Positions 52,823-61,321 of a DNA stretch of 64,000 nt are shown in pieces. Every line of letters begins with the position of its first letter. The first letter of the stretch is position 1. The translations under genes and the position numbers were made by a program. Under the pieces are notes generated by a model. That model was not told the origin of the DNA. It worked only from the letters and a program-made list of their open reading frames with translations, and made no database searches. Source of the stretch: Aestuariivivens sediminis (GTDB taxonomy: Bacteria > Bacteroidota > Bacteroidia > Flavobacteriales > Flavobacteriaceae); NCBI RefSeq assembly GCF_022662105.1, contig NZ_JAKMCP010000002.1:434001-498000 (forward strand). The letters are read 5' to 3'.

Positions 52823-55411
52823 ATGTCCGTAGAGCCAAAATTGAAACGATTCAAGCAAAATGTGCTGTCTAAATATCAAATATTCAACAGTATATTTATG
52901 ACATTACCTTTTGACGCCATCACGAAAACGGGGGTTTTGCTGCCCCTATTCCACGAAACATGTGAAAAAGGTTTTGCCAATGGCGATGACCCTACCACGA
53001 TAGTTGATACCTTTTTTAAAAAATACCAGGCCAGACGCACCAAACAAAGTCAGATTAACCTATTGTTTAGGTTTATCCAATACATTGAACGGCAGGTGGT
53101 TTTATTTGACGCCATCGAAGATGCTGCTTTCCCTATAGTGAACAATATGGAAGGCCTGGGGACGTTAAGAAACTTAAAGGAAACGGCCAATTCGGAAAAC
53201 CGATTACAGGAACTCAAAGAATATTTGGAGGAGTTTAAGGTCCGTATCGTGCTTACGGCACACCCCACACAATTCTATCCCGGTTCTGTTTTAGGGATCA
53301 TTACAGATCTAACCGAGGCCATTAAGGAGAACAATATTACCAATATTAGTAATTTATTTGGCCAATTGGGAAAAACACCTTTTTTCAAAAGGGAAAAACC
53401 AACCCCCTATGATGAGGCCATAAGCTTAATCTGGTATCTGGAGAACGTTTTTTACACCTCTTTTGGAGAAATTTATAATTATATTCAGCAAAATATTTAC
53501 GACGACGGTAAGAAACATAACGAGATTATTAATGTTGGTTTTTGGCCGGGAGGAGATCGTGACGGTAATCCGTTTGTAAAACCGGATACCACATTAAAAG
53601 TGGCCAAAAAACTGAAACAGGCCATCTTAAAAAAATACTATCAGGATTTAAAGGACTTAAGGCGTAAATTAACCTTTAGAAATGTAGAAGAGCGCATTGT
53701 AAGGTTAGAAACCATTATGTATAATTACAGCCTCAATCCCTATTCTGAAGACGCTCCAACAGCTAAAGAGCTTTTAAAGGAATTACTAAGTATTAGAAAC
53801 CACATTGTTTCCGAACACCAATCGCTATATGTAAACGAGATAAACAACCTCATAAACAGAATACATATTTTTGGTTACCATTTTGCAACGTTGGATATAC
53901 GACAAGACAGCAGGATCCACCATTCTGTTTTTACAACGGTGATCGACCATTTAATTGAAAAAGGAAGTGATTCCTTCCCCAAAAATTATCATGACATAGA
54001 TGAAGCTGAACAAATAGATATTTTGTCCAGAGCCAATGACGATATTGATGATCTCAGTGTTTTTGAGGATGAAATGGTTGCCAACACCTTAAAAACAATT
54101 AAGTGTATTAAGGAGATCCAGGCCACTAACGGAGAGAAAGGGGCCAACCGTTATATTATAAGCAACAACCAGACCGCTTTAAACGTCATGCAATTATTTG
54201 CCATGCTAAAAATGGTTGCCTTTAAAGACGAATTAACCGTTGATGTTGTTCCCTTATTTGAAACCATTACCGACTTGGAAAATGCCCCTCGGGTTATGGA
54301 ACAATTGTATAGCAATCCACAATATCGAGCCCATGTAGATAAACGAGGGAATAGGCAAACCATTATGTTGGGCTTTTCGGATGGCACCAAAGACGGTGGC
54401 TATTTGATGGCCAACTGGGGGATATTTAGAGCCAAGGAACTGCTCACGGAGATGTCCAGGAAATATAATATTACGGCCATATTCTTTGATGGGCGCGGAG
54501 GCCCGCCAGCGAGAGGTGGTGGAAAGACCCATAATTTTTATGCCTCTTTGGGCCCAACCATAGAAGATAAGGAAGTGCAATTGACCATACAGGGCCAAAC
54601 CATTAGTTCGAATTTTGGAACCTTGGAATCTTCACAGTACAATTTAGAACAACTTATTAGTTCCGGTCTTTTTAACCGCTTTGGAAAGAATAAAATGCCC
54701 ATGTCTCCAGAAGACAAATCGGTTATGAACGATCTGGCTGAGACTAGCTTTCAGGCCTATAAGAATTTTAAAAGTCACCCGATGTTCATTCCCTATTTAG
54801 AGCGAATGAGTACCCTGAAATATTATGCGAAAACCAATATAGGCAGTCGTCCATCGAAACGCTCAACCTCGGACACTTTGATATTTTCGGATTTAAGGGC
54901 CATCCCGTTTGTGGGATCATGGAGTCAATTAAAACAAAATGTTCCCGGGTTTTTTGGTGTAGGTACCGCCATTAAAGCTTACGAAGACCGAGGAGAACTC
55001 CATAAGGTTGAACAGCTGTATAAAAATTCTAAATTCTTCAAGACCTTATTGGAAAACAGTATGATGTCCTTAACCAAATCCTTCTTCGACCTTACCAAAT
55101 ACATGTCTGAGGACGAAGAGTTTGGTGCCTTCTGGAATATCATTTACGAGGAATACCTTACCACAAAACGTCTGCTTTTAAAGGTGGCCGGGTATAAGGA
55201 ATTAATGGAAAATGAACCCTCCGGAAAGGCTTCTATTGAGGTTCGTGAATCCATTGTTCTGCCATTACTGACCATCCAGCAATACGCGCTTAAAAAGGTG
55301 CAGGAACTCAATAAAGCTGAGGTTAAGGATGAAGAACAACTTAAAATTTTCGAAAAGATAGTGACTCGCTCCTTATTTGGAAATATCAATGCCAGTAGGA
55401 ATTCGGCGTAA
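52823..55411 (+). CDS. ppc: Phosphoenolpyruvate carboxylase
   Basis: 862 residues, the usual length. It fixes bicarbonate on PEP to give oxaloacetate (anaplerosis). Signatures: VLTAHPTQFYPGSVLGI (catalytic His near residue 145), GFWPGGDRDGNPFV (near 242), GFSDGTKDGGYLMANW and FFDGRGGPPARGGGKTHNF (near 556), and the GSRPSKR loop. Aligned against the better-known enzymes, the S in GYSDSxKD is Gly here (GFSDGTKD). Transcribed alone. Confidence 0.95.
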   Translation: MSVEPKLKRFKQNVLSKYQIFNSIFMTLPFDAITKTGVLLPLFHETCEKGFANGDDPTTIVDTFFKKYQARRTKQSQINLLFRFIQYIERQVVLFDAIEDAAFPIVNNMEGLGTLRNLKETANSENRLQELKEYLEEFKVRIVLTAHPTQFYPGSVLGIITDLTEAIKENNITNISNLFGQLGKTPFFKREKPTPYDEAISLIWYLENVFYTSFGEIYNYIQQNIYDDGKKHNEIINVGFWPGGDRDGNPFVKPDTTLKVAKKLKQAILKKYYQDLKDLRRKLTFRNVEERIVRLETIMYNYSLNPYSEDAPTAKELLKELLSIRNHIVSEHQSLYVNEINNLINRIHIFGYHFATLDIRQDSRIHHSVFTTVIDHLIEKGSDSFPKNYHDIDEAEQIDILSRANDDIDDLSVFEDEMVANTLKTIKCIKEIQATNGEKGANRYIISNNQTALNVMQLFAMLKMVAFKDELTVDVVPLFETITDLENAPRVMEQLYSNPQYRAHVDKRGNRQTIMLGFSDGTKDGGYLMANWGIFRAKELLTEMSRKYNITAIFFDGRGGPPARGGGKTHNFYASLGPTIEDKEVQLTIQGQTISSNFGTLESSQYNLEQLISSGLFNRFGKNKMPMSPEDKSVMNDLAETSFQAYKNFKSHPMFIPYLERMSTLKYYAKTNIGSRPSKRSTSDTLIFSDLRAIPFVGSWSQLKQNVPGFFGVGTAIKAYEDRGELHKVEQLYKNSKFFKTLLENSMMSLTKSFFDLTKYMSEDEEFGAFWNIIYEEYLTTKRLLLKVAGYKELMENEPSGKASIEVRESIVLPLLTIQQYALKKVQELNKAEVKDEEQLKIFEKIVTRSLFGNINASRNSA

Positions 55412-55534
55412 ACCGTGGTTGGTCTAAATGAGGTTTGGATACAGATTAATGAAACCCTCTGTTTTGAAGGAAGGTTAACCTGGATGTGATGCCTTTACCC
55501 CAAAATCGTATAAGCGTTTTATCGGGTTGTTACT

Positions 55535-56317
55535 TCAATCCGTTTTTAATTCCAGTTTAATGTCATCCTGAATTTTTACCGATAATTGTCGCAAGATGTC
55601 CAGCCCTCCGAGTCTGTCTTTGTGAATATCGATCATATCGTAAAGTTTTGGATTCAAGCTCTTATTTTTCCTAAAGGCTTGTAAATCGTATTTTGCGGTA
55701 AAGTAGTTCTCTATGGCACCGGAGAAATCGGACAGTTCCTTCAAGGTCTCTTTGGACTCAGGAATAATCTCATAATACTGCGCCAATTCCATGATCAAAT
55801 CATTACTCAGGGGTTGGGACTGATCTGAATAACTATTAAGAAAGTCTATTTGTCCGTAATAGGCCTTCAAATTCTTTTTCAGGTCTTCCGATTTGATATG
55901 CGTTAATAAATTCGAGGCGGTAAGTTCCCCATAGGCATTTTTTAAAGCCTTGATACCGGGAGTGAAGCAGGCCAGTCTAAAGGACATTCCAATAATGGAG
56001 TCATATTCCTCGGTAATCTCGTCCTTCACATGTTCATTAAATAAGACTTCAGCGCCACGGAGGTAGATGTTTTTTTCAGCCTGGTATACATTATTGAAAT
56101 AAACAGAATCCTGCCGAATCTCATTACTTAAATGTTCCAGCACGCTATGAGCACGATACCGTTCTTTTCTGTTTTCATTCCAATTGCTAACGCCTAATGC
56201 AATTAGAATCCCAACAACCACAAGGATAATTTCCCCTAGGGCATAAATGATATATTTACTGAATTTACTTTCGGATAACAGCTGTTTACGGATGTGTCTA
56301 AAAAATTTAATCATCAT
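55535..56317 (-). CDS. DUF6090 family membrane-anchored protein
   Basis: 260 residues. It starts MIKFFRHIRKQLLSESKFSKYIIYALGEIILVVVGILIALGVSNWNENRKER, which is the DUF6090 signature: a basic juxtamembrane helix, one transmembrane helix and a helical extracytoplasmic domain of 200 residues. The family is common in Flavobacteriaceae and has no known function. A second ATG (56314) follows the first. Alone between ppc and amt, convergent with ppc. Confidence 0.85.
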   Translation of the reverse strand: MMIKFFRHIRKQLLSESKFSKYIIYALGEIILVVVGILIALGVSNWNENRKERYRAHSVLEHLSNEIRQDSVYFNNVYQAEKNIYLRGAEVLFNEHVKDEITEEYDSIIGMSFRLACFTPGIKALKNAYGELTASNLLTHIKSEDLKKNLKAYYGQIDFLNSYSDQSQPLSNDLIMELAQYYEIIPESKETLKELSDFSGAIENYFTAKYDLQAFRKNKSLNPKLYDMIDIHKDRLGGLDILRQLSVKIQDDIKLELKTD

Positions 56318-56580
56318 ATGAATCCATTATGTGACCAGAAGCCCAAATGACCTTCAAAGGTCTATTCGAATTTTAATTTTGCTACACAAAAAAGGGACTT
56401 GTTACTCTAAGATATTTTTATGATTTGTCCCTGTCATTTATAATAAAACGACACGCTCTTATTAACCGGATCTTCATTTACAGGTTCAGAGATGGAAAAT
56501 CAGGTAACAGGTCCATATTTTTACGAAAAGTAAATATAGGCCTTTAAGTTTTACGATGTGCCCTATCCCCTTTAAAATTA

Positions 56581-56612
56581 AAAAACGCTCCACTATGCGT
56601 GGAGCGTTTTTT
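56581..56612 (-). terminator. Intrinsic terminator of the ammonium operon
   Basis: CGCTCCAC (56586-56593) and GTGGAGCG (56599-56606), flanked by A5 on the left and T6 on the right. On minus it is followed by a T run (the complement of 56576-56585), about 30 bp past the amt stop. Confidence 0.85.
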
Positions 56613-56637
56613 ATATACGCACTATACTAAACACTCA

Positions 56638-57855
56638 TTAATGCTCATTCATCCTAAAGTCGGCATAGGCATCCATACCGTGTTCATGGGCATCCAAGCC
56701 TTCCAACTCTTCTTTTTCGGAAACTCTAATACCAACTAATTTCTTAAGCGTGAAGATAATCAGGAATGCAGATACCACACATATGGCAGCATAAGCTGCA
56801 ACACCTGTTAACTGGGCCATAAAATTATGGTCTGGGTTTGTTGAAAAAATACCCACAGCCAGGGTACCCCACATACCACAAACTAAATGCACTGCAATGG
56901 CTCCAACAGGATCATCCAAACGCAATCTATCAATAAAGCTTACCGCAAATACAATGAGTACACCGGCAATAGCTCCAATTAATATGGCACTTTCCGGGGT
57001 CATCACATCAGCTCCGGCGGTGATTCCAACCAAACCACCTAAAATACCATTGAGGAACATGGTTAAATCCAGGTTCTTGAATTTTAAAAATGATACCAAA
57101 GCAGCAACAATACCTCCGGCGGCTGCAGCTAAACATGTGGTCACCAGCGTTATTGAGGTTAACTCCGGATCGGCTGAAAGCACAGAACCTCCATTAAATC
57201 CGAACCACCCTAACCAGAGTATCAACACCCCGGCCGTAGCAAGTGGAATATTATGCCCCGGTATAGCCTGTGGTTTTCCATCTTTAAATTTTCCAATTCT
57301 AGGGCCTAACAGGCATACCGCTACTAAAGCGGCCCATCCCCCAACAGAATGTACTAAAGTGGATCCTGCAAAATCGTAAAAGCCTAATTCATCCAAAAAT
57401 CCGCCGCCCCATTTCCAAGAGCCCGCGATAGGATAGATTAAACCGACATAAATCACCGTGAAAATCATAAACGGTCCAATTTTAATTCTTTCGGCTACCG
57501 CTCCCGAAACAATGGTAGCAGCCGTTGCCGCGAACATCCCTTGAAACAAAAAGTCAGTCCACCAGGTGTATCCGCCATCGGCATATTCGGGTGTCATGCC
57601 ATTTTCGGGAGGGGCAATCCCCGGCACAATAGACCCGAGGTACCCATTAAATTCTCCGGGATACATTAAATTGAATCCTACTAAATAGTACAACAGTAAA
57701 CCTGCTGTGATAATAAAAATGTTTTTAAATAATATGTTTATTGTATTTTTTTGTCTAGTTAATCCTATTTCCAAAAATGCAAATCCAGCATGCATAAAGA
57801 AAACCAGTGCTGTACAGATCATCATCCATACATTATTTGTTGTAAGTAATTCCAT
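56638..57855 (-). CDS. Ammonium transporter (Amt, second copy)
   Basis: 405 residues, 11 membrane helices as in Amt. Motifs: FFMHAGFAFLEIGLTRQKNT near the start, TLVHSVGGWAALVAVCLLGPR (Amt signature with conserved His), NIPLATAGVLILWLGWFGFNGGSVLSA, and LVCGMWGTLAVGIF (second pore His within AVHLVCG). C-terminal tail SEKEELEGLDAHEHGMDAY is the PII-responsive region. It imports NH4+/NH3. Starts 22 bp after the PII gene stop, in a porin-amt-PII-amt cluster. Confidence 0.95.
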   Translation of the reverse strand: MELLTTNNVWMMICTALVFFMHAGFAFLEIGLTRQKNTINILFKNIFIITAGLLLYYLVGFNLMYPGEFNGYLGSIVPGIAPPENGMTPEYADGGYTWWTDFLFQGMFAATAATIVSGAVAERIKIGPFMIFTVIYVGLIYPIAGSWKWGGGFLDELGFYDFAGSTLVHSVGGWAALVAVCLLGPRIGKFKDGKPQAIPGHNIPLATAGVLILWLGWFGFNGGSVLSADPELTSITLVTTCLAAAAGGIVAALVSFLKFKNLDLTMFLNGILGGLVGITAGADVMTPESAILIGAIAGVLIVFAVSFIDRLRLDDPVGAIAVHLVCGMWGTLAVGIFSTNPDHNFMAQLTGVAAYAAICVVSAFLIIFTLKKLVGIRVSEKEELEGLDAHEHGMDAYADFRMNEH

Positions 57856-57877
57856 AATTTTTAGTGTTTGATGATTA

Positions 57878-58216
57878 TTATCTTAATGTTTCTCCTCCTT
57901 TTTCCCCGGTTCGTATTCTATAAACCTCGCTAACATCGGATACAAAGATCTTACCGTCGCCTACATCGCCAGTGGCCGCTGATTTTAAAATGGCCTGAAT
58001 AGTAGCCTCTTCAAAATCATCATTCACAACAATGGATAGATACCTACGTTGAATATCGCTTGTACTATAGGATATACCTCTGTACACATGTCCTTCCTTT
58101 TCATTCCCCAATCCTGTCACATCCCAGTAAGAGAAAAAATTTACGCCAACATCATGTAATGCATCCTTCACCACACTGTATTTGGACTTTCTAATAATTG
58201 CTTCAATTTTCTTCAT
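57878..58216 (-). CDS. PII signal-transduction protein (GlnK/GlnB type)
   Basis: 112 residues. It senses 2-oxoglutarate/ATP/ADP and blocks Amt when nitrogen is ample. The C-terminal PII signature TGDVGDGKIFVSDVSEVYRIRTGEKGGE is intact. The T-loop is YRGISYSTSDIQRR (Y45-R-G-I-S-Y50): the Tyr that is uridylylated in proteobacteria (Y51) is kept at position 50, but the E50 next to it and the hydrophobic-Pro T-loop end (FLPK) are changed. Lying between two amt genes it is best read as GlnK-like. It probably has its own internal promoter or is governed by the hairpin at 58329. Confidence 0.93.
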   Translation of the reverse strand: MKKIEAIIRKSKYSVVKDALHDVGVNFFSYWDVTGLGNEKEGHVYRGISYSTSDIQRRYLSIVVNDDFEEATIQAILKSAATGDVGDGKIFVSDVSEVYRIRTGEKGGETLR

Positions 58217-58328
58217 AATAATTAATTTAAATAGTTGGTTAAAAAACCATCAATATAAGGAATAGTCTTTACTTAGATAAATCTGGGTCCTCAATGTAAT
58301 GAATGGCCCTTTGATTTTGTCATGAAAA

Positions 58329-58357
58329 GGATGCCTTTAGAGTTTCTAAAGGCATCC
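58329..58357 (-). promoter_or_regulatory. Hairpin between first amt and PII gene
   Basis: GGATGCCTTTAGA (58329-58341) and its complement (58345-58357) make a 13-bp perfect stem with a GTT loop in the 229-bp gap; on minus the stem is followed by only four T. It may be a partial terminator or an mRNA processing/stabilising site that sets the ratio of amt to PII. Confidence 0.6.
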
Positions 58358-58445
58358 CAAATCAATGGTAAACTTTTAATATAGCAGCATTTTCGTAATA
58401 AAACCATTGCGAACAGCAGTTATTCATAAATGCTGAATATTAATA

Positions 58446-59732
58446 TTAGTCTTCAATTTCTCTTTGTCTCTTACCTGGATAAGCAATGGCGCCATGCTCA
58501 GAAATATCAAGACCGGCGATTTCTTCTTCTTCGGTAACTCGTAATCCGTTACAACACTTTTTAATGATAAATAAGAAGATATAAGAAACAATGATGGCCC
58601 AAACCGCATATGCCAATACACCAATAGCCTGTGCAGCTAATTGTGCTGTTCCGCCACCGTTAAATAACCCAATGCCGGTATCGCCATCAATACCCCAAAG
58701 GCCAATGACTAAAGTTCCCCAGGCACCAGCAACACCGTGAACGGATATCGCACCAACAGCGTCATCAATTTTCATTTTCTTCTCAATAAATCCAATAGAC
58801 AATACTACAAGGATACCTCCTAATAATCCTGCCAATACCGAACCCCCTTCTGACATGTTACCACAACCGGCCGTAATACTTACCAAACCGGCAAGTGCCC
58901 CATTCAAGGTCATTGCCAAATTAGGTTTCCCATTTTTGAACCAGGTAAATAATAAGGCGCCTAAAGCACCGGCTGCTGCGGCGAGGTTAGTGACAAGTAC
59001 CACTTGAGAAGCAGCAGTTGCATCATCTCCACCCCAGGCTAATTGTGAACCACCGTTAAAACCAAACCATCCCAGCCAAAGGATAAATACCCCAAGGGTA
59101 GCGTACATTTGGTTATGACCGTGCATTTCAACAGGTTTACCGTTCAAGAATTTTCCAATTCTCGGACCAACCATCCATGCAGCAACTAAAGCGGCCCATC
59201 CACCAACAGAGTGAACAATGGAAGATCCTGCAAAATCAATAAATTCGGCTGGCATCCATTCGGCGTTTAGCCATCCACCATTCCATTCCCAACCACCAGC
59301 GATCGGATAAATAATAGCGGTCATCATAATACTAAAAATAGCATAAGTGGTGTATTTGGTTCTTCCTGCTATAGCTCCGGAAACAATAGTTGCAGCTGTT
59401 GCGGCAAATACGGTTTGGAAAAACAGGTCGGCTGCACCCTGAGAGAATACAAATCCTCCCCAGTGGAAAAATCCACCACCACTGGCATCGCTTCCGTACA
59501 TTAAGGAATATCCTATAAACCAGAAGGATAAGGATCCTACGGCAATGTCCAGGAAATTTTTCATGGCAATGTTTACGGCGTTTTTGGAATCTGTCATTCC
59601 AGACTCAACCAGGAAAAACCCGGCCTGCATAAAGAATACCAGAATACCTGCAATAAGCATCCAAAGCATTCCCATATCGCCTTCTATGGCGGCGGTATCT
59701 TGAACGAAAAGGGGTAAACTAAGTAAAGACAT
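58446..59732 (-). CDS. Ammonium transporter (Amt, first copy)
   Basis: 428 residues, 11 helices. Motifs: MLWMLIAGILVFFMQAGFFLVESGMTDSKNAVN, SSIVHSVGGWAALVAAWMVGPRIGKFLNGKPVEMHGHN, ATLGVFILWLGWFGFNGGSQL and SVHGVAGAWGTLVIGLWG. C-terminal tail EEEEIAGLDISEHGAIAYPG is the PII contact region. It differs from the second copy in length and in the loop after helix 1, so the two are older paralogues rather than recent duplicates. It lies 77 bp after the porin gene. Confidence 0.95.
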   Translation of the reverse strand: MSLLSLPLFVQDTAAIEGDMGMLWMLIAGILVFFMQAGFFLVESGMTDSKNAVNIAMKNFLDIAVGSLSFWFIGYSLMYGSDASGGGFFHWGGFVFSQGAADLFFQTVFAATAATIVSGAIAGRTKYTTYAIFSIMMTAIIYPIAGGWEWNGGWLNAEWMPAEFIDFAGSSIVHSVGGWAALVAAWMVGPRIGKFLNGKPVEMHGHNQMYATLGVFILWLGWFGFNGGSQLAWGGDDATAASQVVLVTNLAAAAGALGALLFTWFKNGKPNLAMTLNGALAGLVSITAGCGNMSEGGSVLAGLLGGILVVLSIGFIEKKMKIDDAVGAISVHGVAGAWGTLVIGLWGIDGDTGIGLFNGGGTAQLAAQAIGVLAYAVWAIIVSYIFLFIIKKCCNGLRVTEEEEIAGLDISEHGAIAYPGKRQREIED

Positions 59733-59772
59733 AATTATCGTTTTTATCGGTTAGTAACTATTTTAAAGAACA

Positions 59773-59798
59773 AATGCATTCTGTTTCCAGAATGCATT
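59773..59798 (-). promoter_or_regulatory. Hairpin between porin and first amt
   Basis: AATGCATTCTG (59773-59783) and CAGAATGCATT (59788-59798), an 11-bp perfect stem with TTTC loop. On minus, TTGTTCTTT follows, so it may act as a leaky terminator that lets part of the transcription continue into amt. Confidence 0.6.
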
Positions 59799-59809
59799 GT
59801 TTATTTATG

Positions 59810-60805
59810 TTAGAATGTGTAGATTGCGGCTAAAGTAAGGGCGGCTAAATTGTCGGATGGAGCGCCATCATTGTCTAAATATGGCATATCATCACTCCAA
59901 GAATCTAATCTGATTTCAGGCTTAATCGTTAGGTTTTCTACCGAATAGCTACCCGTTAAGGTTAACGAAAAGACACTTGGCTCATCAACATTATCATAAT
60001 CACTATGATATCCAAATAACTCCCCTCTTAATCCTAAATCGAAAGAATCAGACAGTCCAAATTGAGGATACAATGCTACTCCATAAAAACCACCATTAAT
60101 ATCTGTTTCAATTTCCATTGTTTGGTAAGCAGCATTGATTCCTAAGAAGAAAGAATCTGATACATCAAACCCACCGGTATAATCGATTTCGAAACCTAAT
60201 ACTTCATCATCATCATAATATAAGTTCAGATATTGGCCATAGAAACCGAATTGAGCACCTAAAGAATAACCTCCAACCATATTGTTGTTTACGTCGGTAG
60301 GGTTCATCACGGCAAGCATTAAGCTGAAATCATCAGATAAAGCAAAATCTGCTTTTAAACCAACCATAGAAAAAGGCCCACTAGAGAACATGTAAGAAGT
60401 ACTATAGTTAAAGTTACCTGTTGGAGAAATAACTTCATAGCCTAAATAGGTATTCCAACGACCCATTGTTAACGTTGTGTTTTCAGACACATTCCAGTAA
60501 GCATATAATTGATTCAAGTTATACCCACCAATTGCAGCATCACCTCTAGGACCAAAAACAACATCGGCAACGACTCCTGTTTTTTCACCGTCATAGCTAG
60601 CAATTAAATTAGCCATACCTAAAGCAAAACCAGTTTCGTCAGCAAACGAAGTGCCGAATGCTACGCCTTCATTATCTGGAGCAGTTAAATATGTTTGATA
60701 GTAAGCATCAACACTACCACCAATAGAAAGTTTTTTTTCTGCTTCTTCTTGAGCAAATAAAGCTGTTGCCATTAAAAGCATTGAAAGTGTAATAAGTTTT
60801 TTCAT
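59810..60805 (-). CDS. Outer-membrane beta-barrel porin linked to ammonium uptake
   Basis: 331 residues from MKKLITLSMLLMATALFAQ (four more in-frame codons precede it, to 60817). The mature part is rich in beta strands with alternating hydrophobics (LSIGGSVDAYYQTYL, LNQLYAYWNVSENTTLTMGRWNTYLGYEV, YFLGINAAYQTM) and ends in an aromatic residue (ALTLAAIYTF). It resembles the OmpL-like 'putative beta-barrel porin-2' family. Being first in the amt-PII-amt cluster, it probably gives outer-membrane access for ammonium or another nitrogen source. Transcribed away from gltB. Confidence 0.85.
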   Translation of the reverse strand: MKKLITLSMLLMATALFAQEEAEKKLSIGGSVDAYYQTYLTAPDNEGVAFGTSFADETGFALGMANLIASYDGEKTGVVADVVFGPRGDAAIGGYNLNQLYAYWNVSENTTLTMGRWNTYLGYEVISPTGNFNYSTSYMFSSGPFSMVGLKADFALSDDFSLMLAVMNPTDVNNNMVGGYSLGAQFGFYGQYLNLYYDDDEVLGFEIDYTGGFDVSDSFFLGINAAYQTMEIETDINGGFYGVALYPQFGLSDSFDLGLRGELFGYHSDYDNVDEPSVFSLTLTGSYSVENLTIKPEIRLDSWSDDMPYLDNDGAPSDNLAALTLAAIYTF

Positions 60806-60832
60806 AATAGTTTTCATTTTAAGTTATTAATT

Positions 60833-60891
60833 TTTTAGGTCCGGATTTTGAGTTGATTTTTGGTTTTTTTTATTTGTTTTCAGACCTAAAA
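60833..60891 (-). promoter_or_regulatory. Inverted repeat in the leader of the porin gene
   Basis: TTTTAGGTC (60833-60841) and GACCTAAAA (60883-60891), 9 bp each, 41 bp apart. Either a long-range hairpin in the 5' leader or two half-sites of an operator. Confidence 0.4.
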
Positions 60892-60932
60892 TTTCCTTAA
60901 GAACGGCGTAAAACTATATTAAAATATATTTA

Positions 60933-61003
60933 CCCCCATAAAAATTAGGGGCAAAAAAATGATTTTTATTAATATTTCATTTTTACCCCCATTTTTTTGA
61001 GGG
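60933..61003. promoter_or_regulatory. Two CCCCC-N10-GGG elements, candidate nitrogen operator
   Basis: CCCCC at 60933-60937, ten bases, GGGG at 60948-60951; and CCCCC at 60986-60990, ten bases, GGG at 61001-61003. Both are flanked by TTA before and, in part, TA after. Start-to-start 53 bp equals about five helical turns. In a region of long A/T runs these G/C blocks stand out clearly. Confidence 0.55.
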
Positions 61004-61321
61004 TATAATTTAAAATATTTGATTTTTTACTTTTTTTACAATTGAAATGATTGAATTATTAACAGTGTTTTCACTTTTTTTGTAGCTTTAATTTTAGAAA
61101 TTTCAATAAACCTTAGCATAAATTCACATTTATACATTTATTGCTTCATTTCGTGTATTGAATTTTTAATAAAAATTGTCATTATAATTGATATATACTT
61201 ATTTTTCTATTCGCAATGCCTCTAAAATCGAAATAATGAAATTAGCGCCATTGTATTTCGAATTCTAGTCTCTATCTTAGCCTTTCCAACTCAAGTTTTT
61301 TTAAACTCAAAATTGTTGATT

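Larger units (their letters stand above)
60806..61321. other. Nitrogen-control region between divergent ammonium operon and gltB
   Basis: 516 bp, very AT-rich, no ORF. It holds an inverted repeat TTTTAGGTC/GACCTAAAA (60833-60841, 60883-60891) near the porin start, and two CCCCC-N10-GGG elements (60933-60951, 60986-61003). TATCTTAG at 61275 is a weak candidate -7 box for gltB. Confidence 0.6.

Noticed and set aside
60930-61010. Sigma-54 promoter in the amt-gltB intergenic region
   Set aside because: The G-rich blocks do not match GG-N10-GC with TGGCAC/TTGCA context; paired CCCCC-N10-GGG operators describe the pattern better.
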